Shown: positions 6,800 to 15,318 of the stretch, piece by piece
Layout: every line of letters starts with the position of its first letter
Numbering within the stretch: position 1 is the stretch's first letter
Origin: Clostridia bacterium
GTDB taxonomy: Bacteria > Bacillota > Clostridia > UMGS1883
Assembly (NCBI GenBank): GCA_017411435.1
Contig: JAFQQD010000058.1
Span: 1 to 45,469, forward strand
Direction: 5' to 3'
Length of the DNA: 45,469 nt
Position numbers and translations under genes: made by a program
Notes under the pieces: generated by a model
Told to the model about the DNA's origin: nothing
The model's input: only the letters and a program-made list of their open reading frames with translations
The model's database searches: none

Positions 6800-8067
6800 A
6801 TCCTCGTAAGCAAATAGTCGATTTCGTCCTCCTCCAGACCGTAAACCTTCATCAGGACAGCCTTTTTCGCCTCCGGCTTCTTCGTCTCGTCGAAAATGAG
6901 CTCCAGAACCTCCTTCATGTTACCTGCAAGCCTCTCCGCGATAGTCGCATTGACCCTGTAAACGCGTGGCAGGATGCCATAATTGCGGTCTGGGTTGATA
7001 CTGTCGTCGTACCAGTGCGAAAATATCTTCTCGAACTGCTGCGACAGCACCATTCTCTCGTCCTCGATGATTGAATTGTAGAAATCGTAAGCGTTTTTCA
7101 TGAGATCAGCGCCGAAATTCGCTCCGACATCCTCCGCACGAAGGATTGGGGGCTGCTGGAACGCTCTGCCGATAATCTGTGGCGTCTTTTCTTCCGTCGC
7201 GGTGAATTCCTTGTCGAAATTCTTGCCCTCAAACGGTATAAATTCAGGCTTTTGGTCTGCCGCCACCCTTGATATGTACATGAGCTTGCCGGCGTTCATG
7301 TCGCCCTGAAACTGCTTCAGCTCCTCCTTTGTCTCGTCCTCCTGCTCCTCGCTGTTGGCAGTGTTGTCGTAGTCGATGATCATTCCGGCTGGAAGAAAGT
7401 TGTTCTTCACATTCCTGTGAGTGATGTTCGACAGTCCCTCCTCTACGACCATGTCGGTCAGCACAGCCTCAAAGGTCGGCTTCGGGTAAACCCTCCTGCC
7501 GTCGCCAGAGTAGTACAGTATCTGACCTGTGTAGTTCTCCCAGCCTCCGGCTTCCTGCACCTGCTTCTGTATCACTTCCGGAGACGGGTCGAAGAAGTGG
7601 AACCACACCTGATCGTCCAGAGTGAATTTCCGGAGGGCGGTGTTCCTCTTGCCCCAGTCTGGGTGTGTACACAGCCTGTCAAACTCTCCGTTCTCGTCCA
7701 GCTGCTCGAAGCGCACCTGCTCAAACGGAATGTGAGTGGCCGACACAATCTGATACAAGGCGTTGTAATTGACATGCACGGCAAATCCCTTGAAGGTCGC
7801 GAAGTCTGTCGATACAAGTCGCAGCAGCTCGTCCATTTTCGTTCCGTTGTCATCCACGACGGCACGATAGAAGTCGCTTTGCGCGAAACCCCTGCCGATA
7901 AGGAACTTTATCTTGATGTCAAGACAGGACAGAGCCGTACCGCTTCCGCCCACAATCTCAAGAATGCGCTGCGGGTGGTCGTTGTTCGCACCGTAAGTCT
8001 GGATCTTGCACTGTTTGTTGTTCGTGGACTCTATTCGCTTTTCAGTTTTGAGTACGCTTGCTTTCAT
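6796..8067 (-). CDS. Portal protein
   Basis: 423 residues. The portal forms the dodecameric ring at one capsid vertex through which DNA is packaged. Features consistent with phage portals are an N-terminal clip/stem region, a long central helix region rich in Glu/Lys (EEQEDETKEELKQFQ), and a conserved-looking segment around QIIGRAFQQPPIL followed by C-terminal crown helices. It lies between the capsid genes and the connector gene. A strong hairpin with a U run just upstream probably lowers its expression relative to the capsid protein. Confidence 0.85.
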   Translation of the reverse strand: MKASVLKTEKRIESTNNKQCKIQTYGANNDHPQRILEIVGGSGTALSCLDIKIKFLIGRGFAQSDFYRAVVDDNGTKMDELLRLVSTDFATFKGFAVHVNYNALYQIVSATHIPFEQVRFEQLDENGEFDRLCTHPDWGKRNTALRKFTLDDQVWFHFFDPSPEVIQKQVQEAGGWENYTGQILYYSGDGRRVYPKPTFEAVLTDMVVEEGLSNITHRNVKNNFLPAGMIIDYDNTANSEEQEDETKEELKQFQGDMNAGKLMYISRVAADQKPEFIPFEGKNFDKEFTATEEKTPQIIGRAFQQPPILRAEDVGANFGADLMKNAYDFYNSIIEDERMVLSQQFEKIFSHWYDDSINPDRNYGILPRVYRVNATIAERLAGNMKEVLELIFDETKKPEAKKAVLMKVYGLEEDEIDYLLTRI

Positions 8068-8084
8068 ATCTTGCTCTTGTTTTG

Positions 8085-8116
8085 AAAAACCCGAAGCCTG
8101 TTTGCCAAGCTTCGGG
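8085..8116 (-). terminator. Intrinsic terminator upstream of the portal gene
   Basis: CCCGAAGC (8090-8097) pairs with GCTTCGGG (8109-8116); on the minus strand the stem is followed by TTTTT (8089-8085). It lies inside the late operon, so it is likely only partly effective and sets capsid-to-portal stoichiometry. Confidence 0.7.
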
Positions 8117-8138
8117 CTGCCAGATTTCGAGTAGGGTG

Positions 8139-8888
8139 TTAAGCCTCAAGTTTGGTCAGGGCTTCTGTCGCCTCCGCAAGGAGTGCCTCCGCATCCTTAA
8201 CCTTTGCCTGTGCCTCCGCGATTCTTTTCTCGTCCTTCACTTCGGCTTCCTCTGCCTCCTTGAGCTTGTTAAGCCAGAGGCTCAGATTTCTTTTCGCTTG
8301 AGAAACGGCGTTTTTAGCCACTTTCAGGTTTTCAGCGTGTTCGGCTTCACCTTGAGCGTCATCGCCGCTCTGAGGGGCGTTAGAATCACCGTCAGCGCCT
8401 TTCTCGCCGTTCTCCTCTGTGCCGTTCTCTCCCTCCGTGCCGTTCTGTCCCTCTCCAGTTTCGGTGTCATCGCCTTTGCTCTGGAGTGTGCCTGCGTCCG
8501 CAAGCAGCTCCTCGATGTTGTCCGGAAGTTTTGAGAATTTCTTTCTGCACGCCGGATTGGTCTTCAGGTGGTAAAGGGCGAGCTCGTCGGTCAGGTTGTG
8601 ACAGGTACAGAGCTTCGCGTTATCGTGGTTCACTACATCAATGAGCAGTGCGCCAGCCTTGAGTTCAAAATTTTTCTCCTGCATAGTTGTGATCTGTTTA
8701 ATTGTCATGAGGACAATGTATGCGTCCATCCAGCAGTCAGAGCAGGACTTGTTGAGCTTGAGTCCGGTTGCCCGCACATACAGCCTTTCAAGTTCCTGCC
8801 TGAAAGCGTGCTCGTGCTTGATCTTCTCGCGAAGCTCCTGCCGTGTCAGCTTTCCATACTTGTCCCTGAATGATAGAATTTCCTTCAT
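8139..8888 (-). CDS. Putative virion-associated protein, unknown function
   Basis: 249 residues. The N-terminal half is helical and contains CSDCW (near residue 49) and a second Cys-rich cluster (CTCHNLTDELALYH, CRKKF), suggesting a bound metal. The middle is acidic and rich in Gly/Glu/Asn; the C-terminal 60 residues form a charged coiled coil. It sits between two capsid-module genes, so a structural or assembly role is likely. I do not recognise the family. Confidence 0.55.
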   Translation of the reverse strand: MKEILSFRDKYGKLTRQELREKIKHEHAFRQELERLYVRATGLKLNKSCSDCWMDAYIVLMTIKQITTMQEKNFELKAGALLIDVVNHDNAKLCTCHNLTDELALYHLKTNPACRKKFSKLPDNIEELLADAGTLQSKGDDTETGEGQNGTEGENGTEENGEKGADGDSNAPQSGDDAQGEAEHAENLKVAKNAVSQAKRNLSLWLNKLKEAEEAEVKDEKRIAEAQAKVKDAEALLAEATEALTKLEA

Positions 8889-8890
8889 CG

Positions 8891-9457
8891 TTAAGCCTTG
8901 ACGAGAGCCTTGATAGCAGCCTCGGTCTCCTCAAGAGAGCCGGCATAGAACGAGAGAGGGAGCTGACTTTCCTTCGCGTTGTCGCCGCTGGCCAGAGTGA
9001 AGTTATAGATGACGCCGTCCGCATCTGTGGTAGGAGCGTCAAGGGCTGACATTTCCAGACCTGACTCATAGCCATAGATTTCGTACTTTGTCTCGTCATT
9101 GTGAACATCGACATTCTTGACGATAGCGACCACCTTGCCGTTTGCAAGTTCGTTCAGCTCTGTCTTGACCTGCTGGGTCTTGTTGAACACTCGGCAGAGG
9201 ACAGAATGGTCGAACATATTGCGATAGGTCTTCTTCGCAAGAGGGCTGTTACCCTCAAAGGCGTTCTTCTCCGAGGTGTACTCGTAGGCTGTCGCTCCGT
9301 CCTTCATGATGAACTCGCTGCAGACGCCGCCCGCTACCTGTGTAGCCTTGCGGTCAATCTCGTCATAGTTCGCCAAGATGATTGTCTTCTCAAGACCTGC
9401 AACGGAAGCGTCACAGCTCGCAAGTGCGAGATTGCTTGATATTTTTCCGCATTTCAT
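8891..9457 (-). CDS. Putative virion structural protein (tail tube or capsid decoration)
   Basis: 188 residues with a beta-rich pattern throughout and no transmembrane segment. It directly follows the major capsid gene and is separated from it by a strong hairpin, suggesting high expression. The body (VVAIVKNVDVHNDE, YEIYGYESGLEMS) resembles small phage structural beta-sandwich proteins of Bacteroidales phages. No other tail tube candidate is evident, so tube protein is possible; a capsid decoration role fits the position better. Confidence 0.5.
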   Translation of the reverse strand: MKCGKISSNLALASCDASVAGLEKTIILANYDEIDRKATQVAGGVCSEFIMKDGATAYEYTSEKNAFEGNSPLAKKTYRNMFDHSVLCRVFNKTQQVKTELNELANGKVVAIVKNVDVHNDETKYEIYGYESGLEMSALDAPTTDADGVIYNFTLASGDNAKESQLPLSFYAGSLEETEAAIKALVKA

Positions 9458-9479
9458 AATTTCCTGGTGTTAAGATTAA

Positions 9480-9505
9480 GAGGGCAGGGAAGTGTGCCTG
9501 CCCTC
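9480..9505 (-). terminator. Hairpin after the major capsid gene
   Basis: GAGGGCAGG (9480-9488) pairs with CCTGCCCTC (9497-9505), a 9-bp stem with an 8-base loop, 18 bases after the capsid stop codon. On the minus strand it is followed by TTAATCTTAA, a weak U tract. It may partly terminate transcription or protect the 3' end of the capsid mRNA. Confidence 0.5.
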
Positions 9506-9522
9506 GTGGTAAAGTTGAAGAA

Positions 9523-10599
9523 TTACTGGGCGTAAACGAGACGCTTGAAGTTGAGAAGTTCTGCATCCATCTGGTCCTTTGCCTCGATGCGGTTCTTGCG
9601 CGACATCTTGTCGTAGAATGCGTCGAGCTCTGCGAAGCCCTCCTCCGACACGATACCAACGGCGAGGTTACCGGTCTCACAAAGCACAGCTCTGTGCGGC
9701 TTGTAAAGCCTGTTGCCGAGGTTGTTGTACTGCGCAATCATCACATCCCAGATTGGCATAGGAATGATTGGAACATTGTGGATCATGAGGGCGTCGATTC
9801 CCTCGGTGAGGTTCTTGTACATAACCTCGTGATTCTTCGCGTCGCTCAAATACTGCTCGTAAGCGTCGGCGATTGACTGTGTCACCTTGAACGACATCGA
9901 CGGCTTCTGTCCGTTCTGCGGTGTACGCATTTCGAGCGGAGCCTTGTAGTACATATCGTTCAGGAGCTTGTACGCCTGCTCTGGAGTAATCTCCTGCTCT
10001 GCGAATGTGGCTCCGTTGTTTGCCGCAATCTCGACAGATACCGCGCCCTGAGTGATAGCGGTCTGGAGCTGCTTGAAGAAGCCGTCAAAGAGGTTGAAGT
10101 AATCCACATCCACACCTTCGGTGATGATACCGTCGCCGTCTCCGACATTGGCTGCATCTACATCGCCGAACCAGATCATGCGATAGATCATGTTCTTGAT
10201 TGCCTCCTCGAGGACCATTACAACGATAGCGATGTAGTCGGTATCAGTAAGGTCGTCCATGCGGATGCCGTTGTTCTTACAGTAGAGAGCCGCTGTGTCC
10301 TTGAGGTTGTCAGCGCACTCGTCGATGATGATTTCCCATGCCTTCGGCTTCCATGTCACCTTTCTGGTGTTGATAGCGAAATCGTGAGCAACTGGGTCAC
10401 AGCCCTGCTTTGCCTTTCCTACGAGACCGCCTCCGAACACGAATCCGATTTCCTTGTCGTACTCGATGCCGGTATGAATGGCATGGATGAAGTCGATTTC
10501 CGGAGCTGTCAATGCTGCTTCAAATACGAGCTCCTTGATGTCACGCACCTGCTCTGCGGTGAATGTGAACTTTGTGAGGTCTAATACTGGTTTTGCCAT
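9523..10599 (-). CDS. Major capsid protein
   Basis: 358 residues, the expected size for an HK97-fold capsid protein without a fused delta domain. It follows the protease/scaffold gene by six bases and ends before a hairpin, the normal capsid module layout. Helical N-terminus, mixed middle with several Gly/Asp loops (FGDVDAANVGDGDG), and a C-terminal region with VPIIPMPIWDV, similar to the P-domain strands of capsid proteins. Assigned by position, size and composition. Confidence 0.82.
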   Translation of the reverse strand: MAKPVLDLTKFTFTAEQVRDIKELVFEAALTAPEIDFIHAIHTGIEYDKEIGFVFGGGLVGKAKQGCDPVAHDFAINTRKVTWKPKAWEIIIDECADNLKDTAALYCKNNGIRMDDLTDTDYIAIVVMVLEEAIKNMIYRMIWFGDVDAANVGDGDGIITEGVDVDYFNLFDGFFKQLQTAITQGAVSVEIAANNGATFAEQEITPEQAYKLLNDMYYKAPLEMRTPQNGQKPSMSFKVTQSIADAYEQYLSDAKNHEVMYKNLTEGIDALMIHNVPIIPMPIWDVMIAQYNNLGNRLYKPHRAVLCETGNLAVGIVSEEGFAELDAFYDKMSRKNRIEAKDQMDAELLNFKRLVYAQ

Positions 10600-10605
10600 A
10601 GCTTT

Positions 10606-11661
10606 TTACTTTTTAGCGTTCTTGATCTTTTCCTTGATGCCAGCCTTACGCTCCTCGCGTGTAGGGGTTGGAGCCTCCTTGGTCGAGTTTGTCCTTCCCT
10701 TTGGCTTGAAGTTGCTGCGAGTCTCTTTCTTGAAGTCCTCGATAAGGTTTGTCGCCTCCTCGAGCATAGAGCGCAACTGGGCGTTTTCAGCCTTAAGTCT
10801 CTCCACTTCCTCTGAAAGGTTTGTCTCGTCATCTTCCTCTGCCTCCGGCTCCTTGATCTCGGAGATAGCTCCGTCAGCGATTGTCACGGTACGACCGTCC
10901 GGAAGTGTGAATGTGCCGTCTGGTGACGCCGCCATTCCGACCTCAAGGGTGTCGTCCTCTGATTCGGTTGTGAAAAGCACAGTTCCGTCTTCGTCGGTGT
11001 GCTCGAAGTTTGTGGCCTGCTCCTCCTGATTCAGGAAAGCGTTGATTCTTGACAGCAAGTCAGTGGCCGCCTGTTTGAGATTTTTTACTTTTGCCATATT
11101 ACTATTTGTTTTGAAATTGGTGTTGTAGCTGTTTATTCGGCTGATGAAGCCCCATTCCAGAAGCTCCTCCGCCGTCCTGATCTTCTCCTCATTCATGATC
11201 TCCTGCAGCTCCTCGAGGGATTTGTTCGTCCTCTCTGCATAAATGTTCAGGATTTTGTTCTGGAGCGTCCTTGTCTCCTCTGCCGCCTTTTCAAGGTCGT
11301 CTGCCGTTCCGGCGTAAGCACAGCCGTAAACCTTGTGAATGAGAGCCGAGCAATTCGGGTTTGCCGACCTGTTCTTCGCAGGTGCAGCGAGCAGGAGGGT
11401 GACAGCCATAGAGTGACAGTCTCCCTCGATGTTCATGTGAATATTCTTGCCGGATGTACGAAGACAGTCATAGATCGCAAGACCTTCGGCCACTTCGCCC
11501 CCAGGGCAATGAATGTCAAACTTGAAATCCGTTTCATCCGGATTGTCAGCAAGGAGTTTCTGCACGAACTCAAGCGAGAAAACTCCCTCTGTTCCGTCCC
11601 AGCAGTACCACCATTTGTGGTCTTCGTTGGCGACTACATTGTGTATTTTTACTGTTACCAT
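10606..11661 (-). CDS. ClpP/S49-like head maturation protease fused to scaffold domain
   Basis: Serine protease domain in the first 190 residues: a CPGG loop near residue 55, the nucleophile Ser in GDCHSMA (Ser84 from this start), and the catalytic His in SALIHK (about residue 109). From about residue 190 the protein becomes acidic and coiled (scaffold-like) and ends in a very basic tail. An in-frame ATG at 11097, preceded by an A/T-rich stretch, would give a separate scaffold protein (MAKVKNLKQ), as lambda does with C and Nu3. The start is ATG 11661 (MVTVKIH). Confidence 0.85.
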   Translation of the reverse strand: MVTVKIHNVVANEDHKWWYCWDGTEGVFSLEFVQKLLADNPDETDFKFDIHCPGGEVAEGLAIYDCLRTSGKNIHMNIEGDCHSMAVTLLLAAPAKNRSANPNCSALIHKVYGCAYAGTADDLEKAAEETRTLQNKILNIYAERTNKSLEELQEIMNEEKIRTAEELLEWGFISRINSYNTNFKTNSNMAKVKNLKQAATDLLSRINAFLNQEEQATNFEHTDEDGTVLFTTESEDDTLEVGMAASPDGTFTLPDGRTVTIADGAISEIKEPEAEEDDETNLSEEVERLKAENAQLRSMLEEATNLIEDFKKETRSNFKPKGRTNSTKEAPTPTREERKAGIKEKIKNAKK

Positions 11662-11679
11662 AAATCTCAAAGTGTTTCT

Positions 11680-11699
11680 ATTGTACGCACTTCAAGTGC
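11680..11699 (-). promoter_or_regulatory. Repeated element AGTGCGTACAAT with adjoining palindrome, upstream of protease/capsid genes
   Basis: ATTGTACGCACT (plus strand, 11680-11691) also occurs at 27137-27148 and 36723-36734. Here it overlaps a palindrome GCACTTCAAGTGC (11687-11699). A weak promoter-like pair (TTG, 19 bases, TTCCTTTG) lies just upstream on the minus strand. It may control a head-gene transcript that starts within the late operon. Confidence 0.4.
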
Positions 11700-11747
11700 A
11701 AAGGAAAGAAATAATTTTCAGAAAGCAATGCTCAACTTTTTGACCAC

Positions 11748-11981
11748 TCACAAATCCTGCGACATCTTGCGTATTATCTTACGCAGGTTCGGCTCGCTGA
11801 TAAAGCACTTCTGGGACACATGGCAATACGCCTCCATTTTCGATTTACCGGCGTTCAGAGCCGCGTTGTACAGCTCGTAGAGGTATATGTCTCGGTTGAT
11901 GCTTGGTGACAAAATCTTGGCTTTTATCATCAGTCTGCGGACCTCTGGGGTCAGGGATGTCGCTATTTCGTAAGTGGTCAT
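11748..11981 (-). CDS. Small helical protein, unknown function
   Basis: 77 residues, helical, with a pattern that could include a helix-turn-helix (LYELYNAALNAGKSKMEAY, then SEPNLRKIIRKM). It starts at ATG 11981, four bases after the tape measure stop codon, and ends before the protease promoter region. It could be a regulator of head genes or a small tail protein. No family recognised. Confidence 0.5.
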   Translation of the reverse strand: MTTYEIATSLTPEVRRLMIKAKILSPSINRDIYLYELYNAALNAGKSKMEAYCHVSQKCFISEPNLRKIIRKMSQDL

Positions 11982-11985
11982 AAAA

Positions 11986-14900
11986 TTACAGTTTTGAATT
12001 TTCCTCAATCATCGTATAGAGTTCATCCGCCTCTCGGACTTCCTTGATTGCGGTGTATATCTTGAGATTTTGCAGGGCTTCGGAAATCCTGCCTCCTACC
12101 TTATCGGCCAGAAGGTCGTAGTCGATAGGCTCCATGCCTTTGCCTTCGCCGGAATACCCTGTCATTGACCTCGCGGCATAGCCGGTTTCAGGGATGCCTC
12201 CGTGCTTGCCGATATAGGAGATCAGGTTAAGCAATTCCGGAAAGGCTCTTGACGGCTTGGCGCTGATAATCCTCTCGTCGTTCTCCGCCTCAATCAACAC
12301 GCCTCCGGCTTCATGAGTGGCACCCTTGACCAGACCTCCGTATCGAGCCTGAGGGATAGGAGCTGCGAGGGCTGTCGCGAGTTGAACCGCACCCAGAGCC
12401 GCCACCATTGCGGTCAGCGCGATCGTGCTCGCTCCGAAGTCTACCTTTGGAACTTCCGCCCAAATCTTCATGATAGCCATTGCTGTATTCAGTCCAATAT
12501 GGAAGACGCTCAACGCCTTTTCGCGGATAGCCTGCTGTCTTGCGATCTTGGCTTTCTTTGCATCCAGTTCCTCGTCCAGCTTCGCGACCTCCTTGTCATA
12601 CTGCTTCTGGCTGATCAATCCGGCACGGAGCTGCTTGTCGAGGCTTGTCTTCTGCTTGTTATTGCTCTCCTCTGCCTTTGCGACTTGGCTGTCTTCAAGC
12701 TGGGTCATGAGTTCGCTGACAGACGAAGCGAGGTCCATAGCATACGACGAGTATTCCTCGATTGCCGCAATCTTCCTCTGCGACGCCTCGACGGTTATCT
12801 CTGCAAGCTCCTGCTCGAGAGCCGCCCTCTGCTCGGCTGACAGGTTTGCCATTGCCAGCTCCTTCTGCAGAAACTCCTTCTGAATCTTGAGCTGCTCGTC
12901 TGCATTCTTCCATTTGAGCTGGAGTTCCTTGTTTGCGTTATGAACTCGCAGGTCGTATTCGAGCTGTGCAAGCTTCACCTCGTCGGCGTATGTGTTGAGC
13001 CCCTGCTTCTTCTTCTCCGAAATCAGCTTCTTCTGCTGCTCGATAGCGAGCTCCGTCTTCTCGATTTCGCTTGCGGAATACTGACGCTCGTCGTATCTGT
13101 ACGAATCCTCGACCATAGCCTGAATCTTCTTGATCGTATCGTCCTTTTCCTTGAGCTGGATGTCCTTGATAGCTTGAGCCTCCTGCTCATTGAGCTGCTG
13201 GATATAGAAGCTCTTTTCCTCTTCGGAAAGAATTTGACTGGCATTTATGCGCTCTCTGGCGAACTCAAATTCTTTTTGGGTATCAGTTATCATCGCCTGC
13301 ATCGTCTTGCCTCCTGCGAGGTTTATTGCATCTTCCAAGAGCTTTCTGCCAAACTCAACCGCCGCCAGCTGCTGCCCTTTGTAGAATGTCGCTTCTTCTG
13401 CTGCAAGAACTTCGAGCTGCTCCTTATGCTGTGCCCTCGTGATCTTTCCGAACTTGAGGTCCTGATCAAGCTTCGCTTTCGCCATACGCTGCTGCTCAAG
13501 GAACAGGTTTTTCTCCATTTTCATAGAGTTCTGCCACCTCTCGTATCCGTTCTCATGATCAGATTTACGGAAGTCCTCAAGGTACATGAAAGCCTGTTTG
13601 TATTTCTCCTGTCTGACCTTCTCGAGTTTTTCAAGATTGGCGCGTTCCCTCTCGTACGCCTTGTCGCTGGCTGACTGTGCTGCATTGTACCGGTTCTCGA
13701 CCTGCTGATAGTAAGCCTGATTTTCAGAAGCTATCGCGTCATTGAGGTTATTGACATGCTGGATATACGCCTTGTATGCTTCGTCCACCGCCGCCTGCTG
13801 TTCCTTCGTCTTCTCCGCATCCTTGCCTTTCTTGCGTATCAGTTCGTCAAGATATGCCTTTTGAGCCTCATAGTTCTCCAGTGCCTGTGCCTTGAGCTGT
13901 CCTTCTATCTTTTGTCGCTCCTTTGCGTTCTTGGCTGTTTCCTTGAGCGACTGTTCCTCGTACTCCTGTTTCTTCTTCTCGATCTGCTCCTTGGTCGCCC
14001 CAGACTGCATCATAGACATAAGCTCTCGCTGGTGGTTTGCGGCAAGTGTGGTCGCCCGTGCTTTCTCCTTCGCCTCAAGAGCCGCCAGAGAGTTCTCGGA
14101 CTTACGGAGGGCTTCGTCATACGCCGCCTGTGCCTTGTTTGCCTTATCCTGCGCATCGGAAGAATTCATGAGCCATGATACAAGCCCCACAAGGGCTGCT
14201 CCAAGGGCTATCACTCCGGAAATGATCAGGAATATAGGGTTTGCGTTCATCACGGCGTTCAGGGCTTTCTGCGCGACCGTCTGGGCTACCGTCGCACCGG
14301 TGGCGCTCGCCTTTGCCTTTGTCTCGAGAACTGTTGCTGCTACACCTGCCTTGACCTGCAGATTTTCTGCGATCTTCTGCACGATACCTTTCTTTTGGAG
14401 AGCCTGATACAGCTGTGTTGCGATAGACAGAGCCATTGTCGCAATCTGGAGCTTCTGCATGATACTCTGCATTTTCTTGGCTTCCTCGCTGTTGGCTCCC
14501 ATGACCATTGTATAGACGCTCATGGCTCCCATTACAGCGTTAAGACCACCGCTGCAGAATTCGAGAGAGTTCTGATTGTTCTGGGCTAATTCGTTAGCGA
14601 AGCCATGCAGTACCGCCTGTGCCTGGGCGAATTCCTCGGAATTCTCCTTGCCTTCCGCTGTTAGCTGGATCAGCGCCTGTGTTGCAGCATGGATATCATC
14701 TGTCGTGCTCTCTACCGCCATGCCGTAATTTCCGACATTGCGGGTATAGACGCCGTATGAGGCTTCCATTTCCTTGATCCTCTCATTCAGTTCATCCACC
14801 TCCTTGACCTTCTGCTCATACCCAGGGTCTGTGATAGCCATAGCCCGAAGCTGGTCCTTGGCCACTGAAAGCTGTGCGCACAGACCTTTCAGCGTTCCCT

Positions 14901-15216
14901 TGTACTTCTCCTCGGCGATGATTGTGTTCTGAACCATGCGGCTCTGTTCGCCGATCTCCTTGTTGAGAGCCTTGCGGCGTTCTTGTGCCATGACGAGGGC
15001 TGTCCTTTCGTCCTGCAGCGCCTTGAGTTCAGCTTCCGTCGCCTGCACCCCGTTACGGGATTTCTCCGCGATTGCAGCCTCCATTTCCTTGATAGTGGCC
15101 TTGTGCTGCTTTTCAGCCTCCACAACCGACTCCAGCTCGACCTGATACTCGGCTATGTTCGTGATTGCCTCCTTGAGATTGACCTTGACATCAAGGAGAA
15201 TTTGTTTTTTTGACAT
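11986..15216 (-). CDS. Tail tape measure protein
   Basis: 1,076 residues, the longest gene in the window. Long charged coiled-coil regions (about 1-220 and 360-800) surround hydrophobic segments (about 220-300 and 320-350, e.g. IISGVIALGAALVGLVSW) and a second hydrophobic region near 900-960. Tape measure proteins fix tail length and help DNA cross the cell envelope; the length implies a tail of roughly 150 nm by the usual rule of thumb (inference). A 102-bp gap precedes the gene. Confidence 0.92.
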   Translation of the reverse strand: MSKKQILLDVKVNLKEAITNIAEYQVELESVVEAEKQHKATIKEMEAAIAEKSRNGVQATEAELKALQDERTALVMAQERRKALNKEIGEQSRMVQNTIIAEEKYKGTLKGLCAQLSVAKDQLRAMAITDPGYEQKVKEVDELNERIKEMEASYGVYTRNVGNYGMAVESTTDDIHAATQALIQLTAEGKENSEEFAQAQAVLHGFANELAQNNQNSLEFCSGGLNAVMGAMSVYTMVMGANSEEAKKMQSIMQKLQIATMALSIATQLYQALQKKGIVQKIAENLQVKAGVAATVLETKAKASATGATVAQTVAQKALNAVMNANPIFLIISGVIALGAALVGLVSWLMNSSDAQDKANKAQAAYDEALRKSENSLAALEAKEKARATTLAANHQRELMSMMQSGATKEQIEKKKQEYEEQSLKETAKNAKERQKIEGQLKAQALENYEAQKAYLDELIRKKGKDAEKTKEQQAAVDEAYKAYIQHVNNLNDAIASENQAYYQQVENRYNAAQSASDKAYERERANLEKLEKVRQEKYKQAFMYLEDFRKSDHENGYERWQNSMKMEKNLFLEQQRMAKAKLDQDLKFGKITRAQHKEQLEVLAAEEATFYKGQQLAAVEFGRKLLEDAINLAGGKTMQAMITDTQKEFEFARERINASQILSEEEKSFYIQQLNEQEAQAIKDIQLKEKDDTIKKIQAMVEDSYRYDERQYSASEIEKTELAIEQQKKLISEKKKQGLNTYADEVKLAQLEYDLRVHNANKELQLKWKNADEQLKIQKEFLQKELAMANLSAEQRAALEQELAEITVEASQRKIAAIEEYSSYAMDLASSVSELMTQLEDSQVAKAEESNNKQKTSLDKQLRAGLISQKQYDKEVAKLDEELDAKKAKIARQQAIREKALSVFHIGLNTAMAIMKIWAEVPKVDFGASTIALTAMVAALGAVQLATALAAPIPQARYGGLVKGATHEAGGVLIEAENDERIISAKPSRAFPELLNLISYIGKHGGIPETGYAARSMTGYSGEGKGMEPIDYDLLADKVGGRISEALQNLKIYTAIKEVREADELYTMIEENSKL

Positions 15217-15318
15217 ATCGTTTGCTCTTTAGAAAATTTGACTACCTTTGCAGCATCTAACCCAGAAAAGTGACGCGGTCCCGTGCACGACCTCCGGTTG
15301 TGGCTGCTTATTTGATTT
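15217..15318 (+). ncRNA. Possible small plus-strand RNA in the gap before the tape measure gene
   Basis: TTTG (15221-15224), an 18-base spacer and TACCTTTG (15243-15250) form a near-consensus Bacteroidota promoter on the strand opposite to the late operon. Downstream, GCAGC (15250-15254) can pair with GCTGC (15303-15307), enclosing a GC-rich palindromic core (CGTGCACG), followed by a T-rich stretch. No ORF is present. This is a candidate only. Confidence 0.25.
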
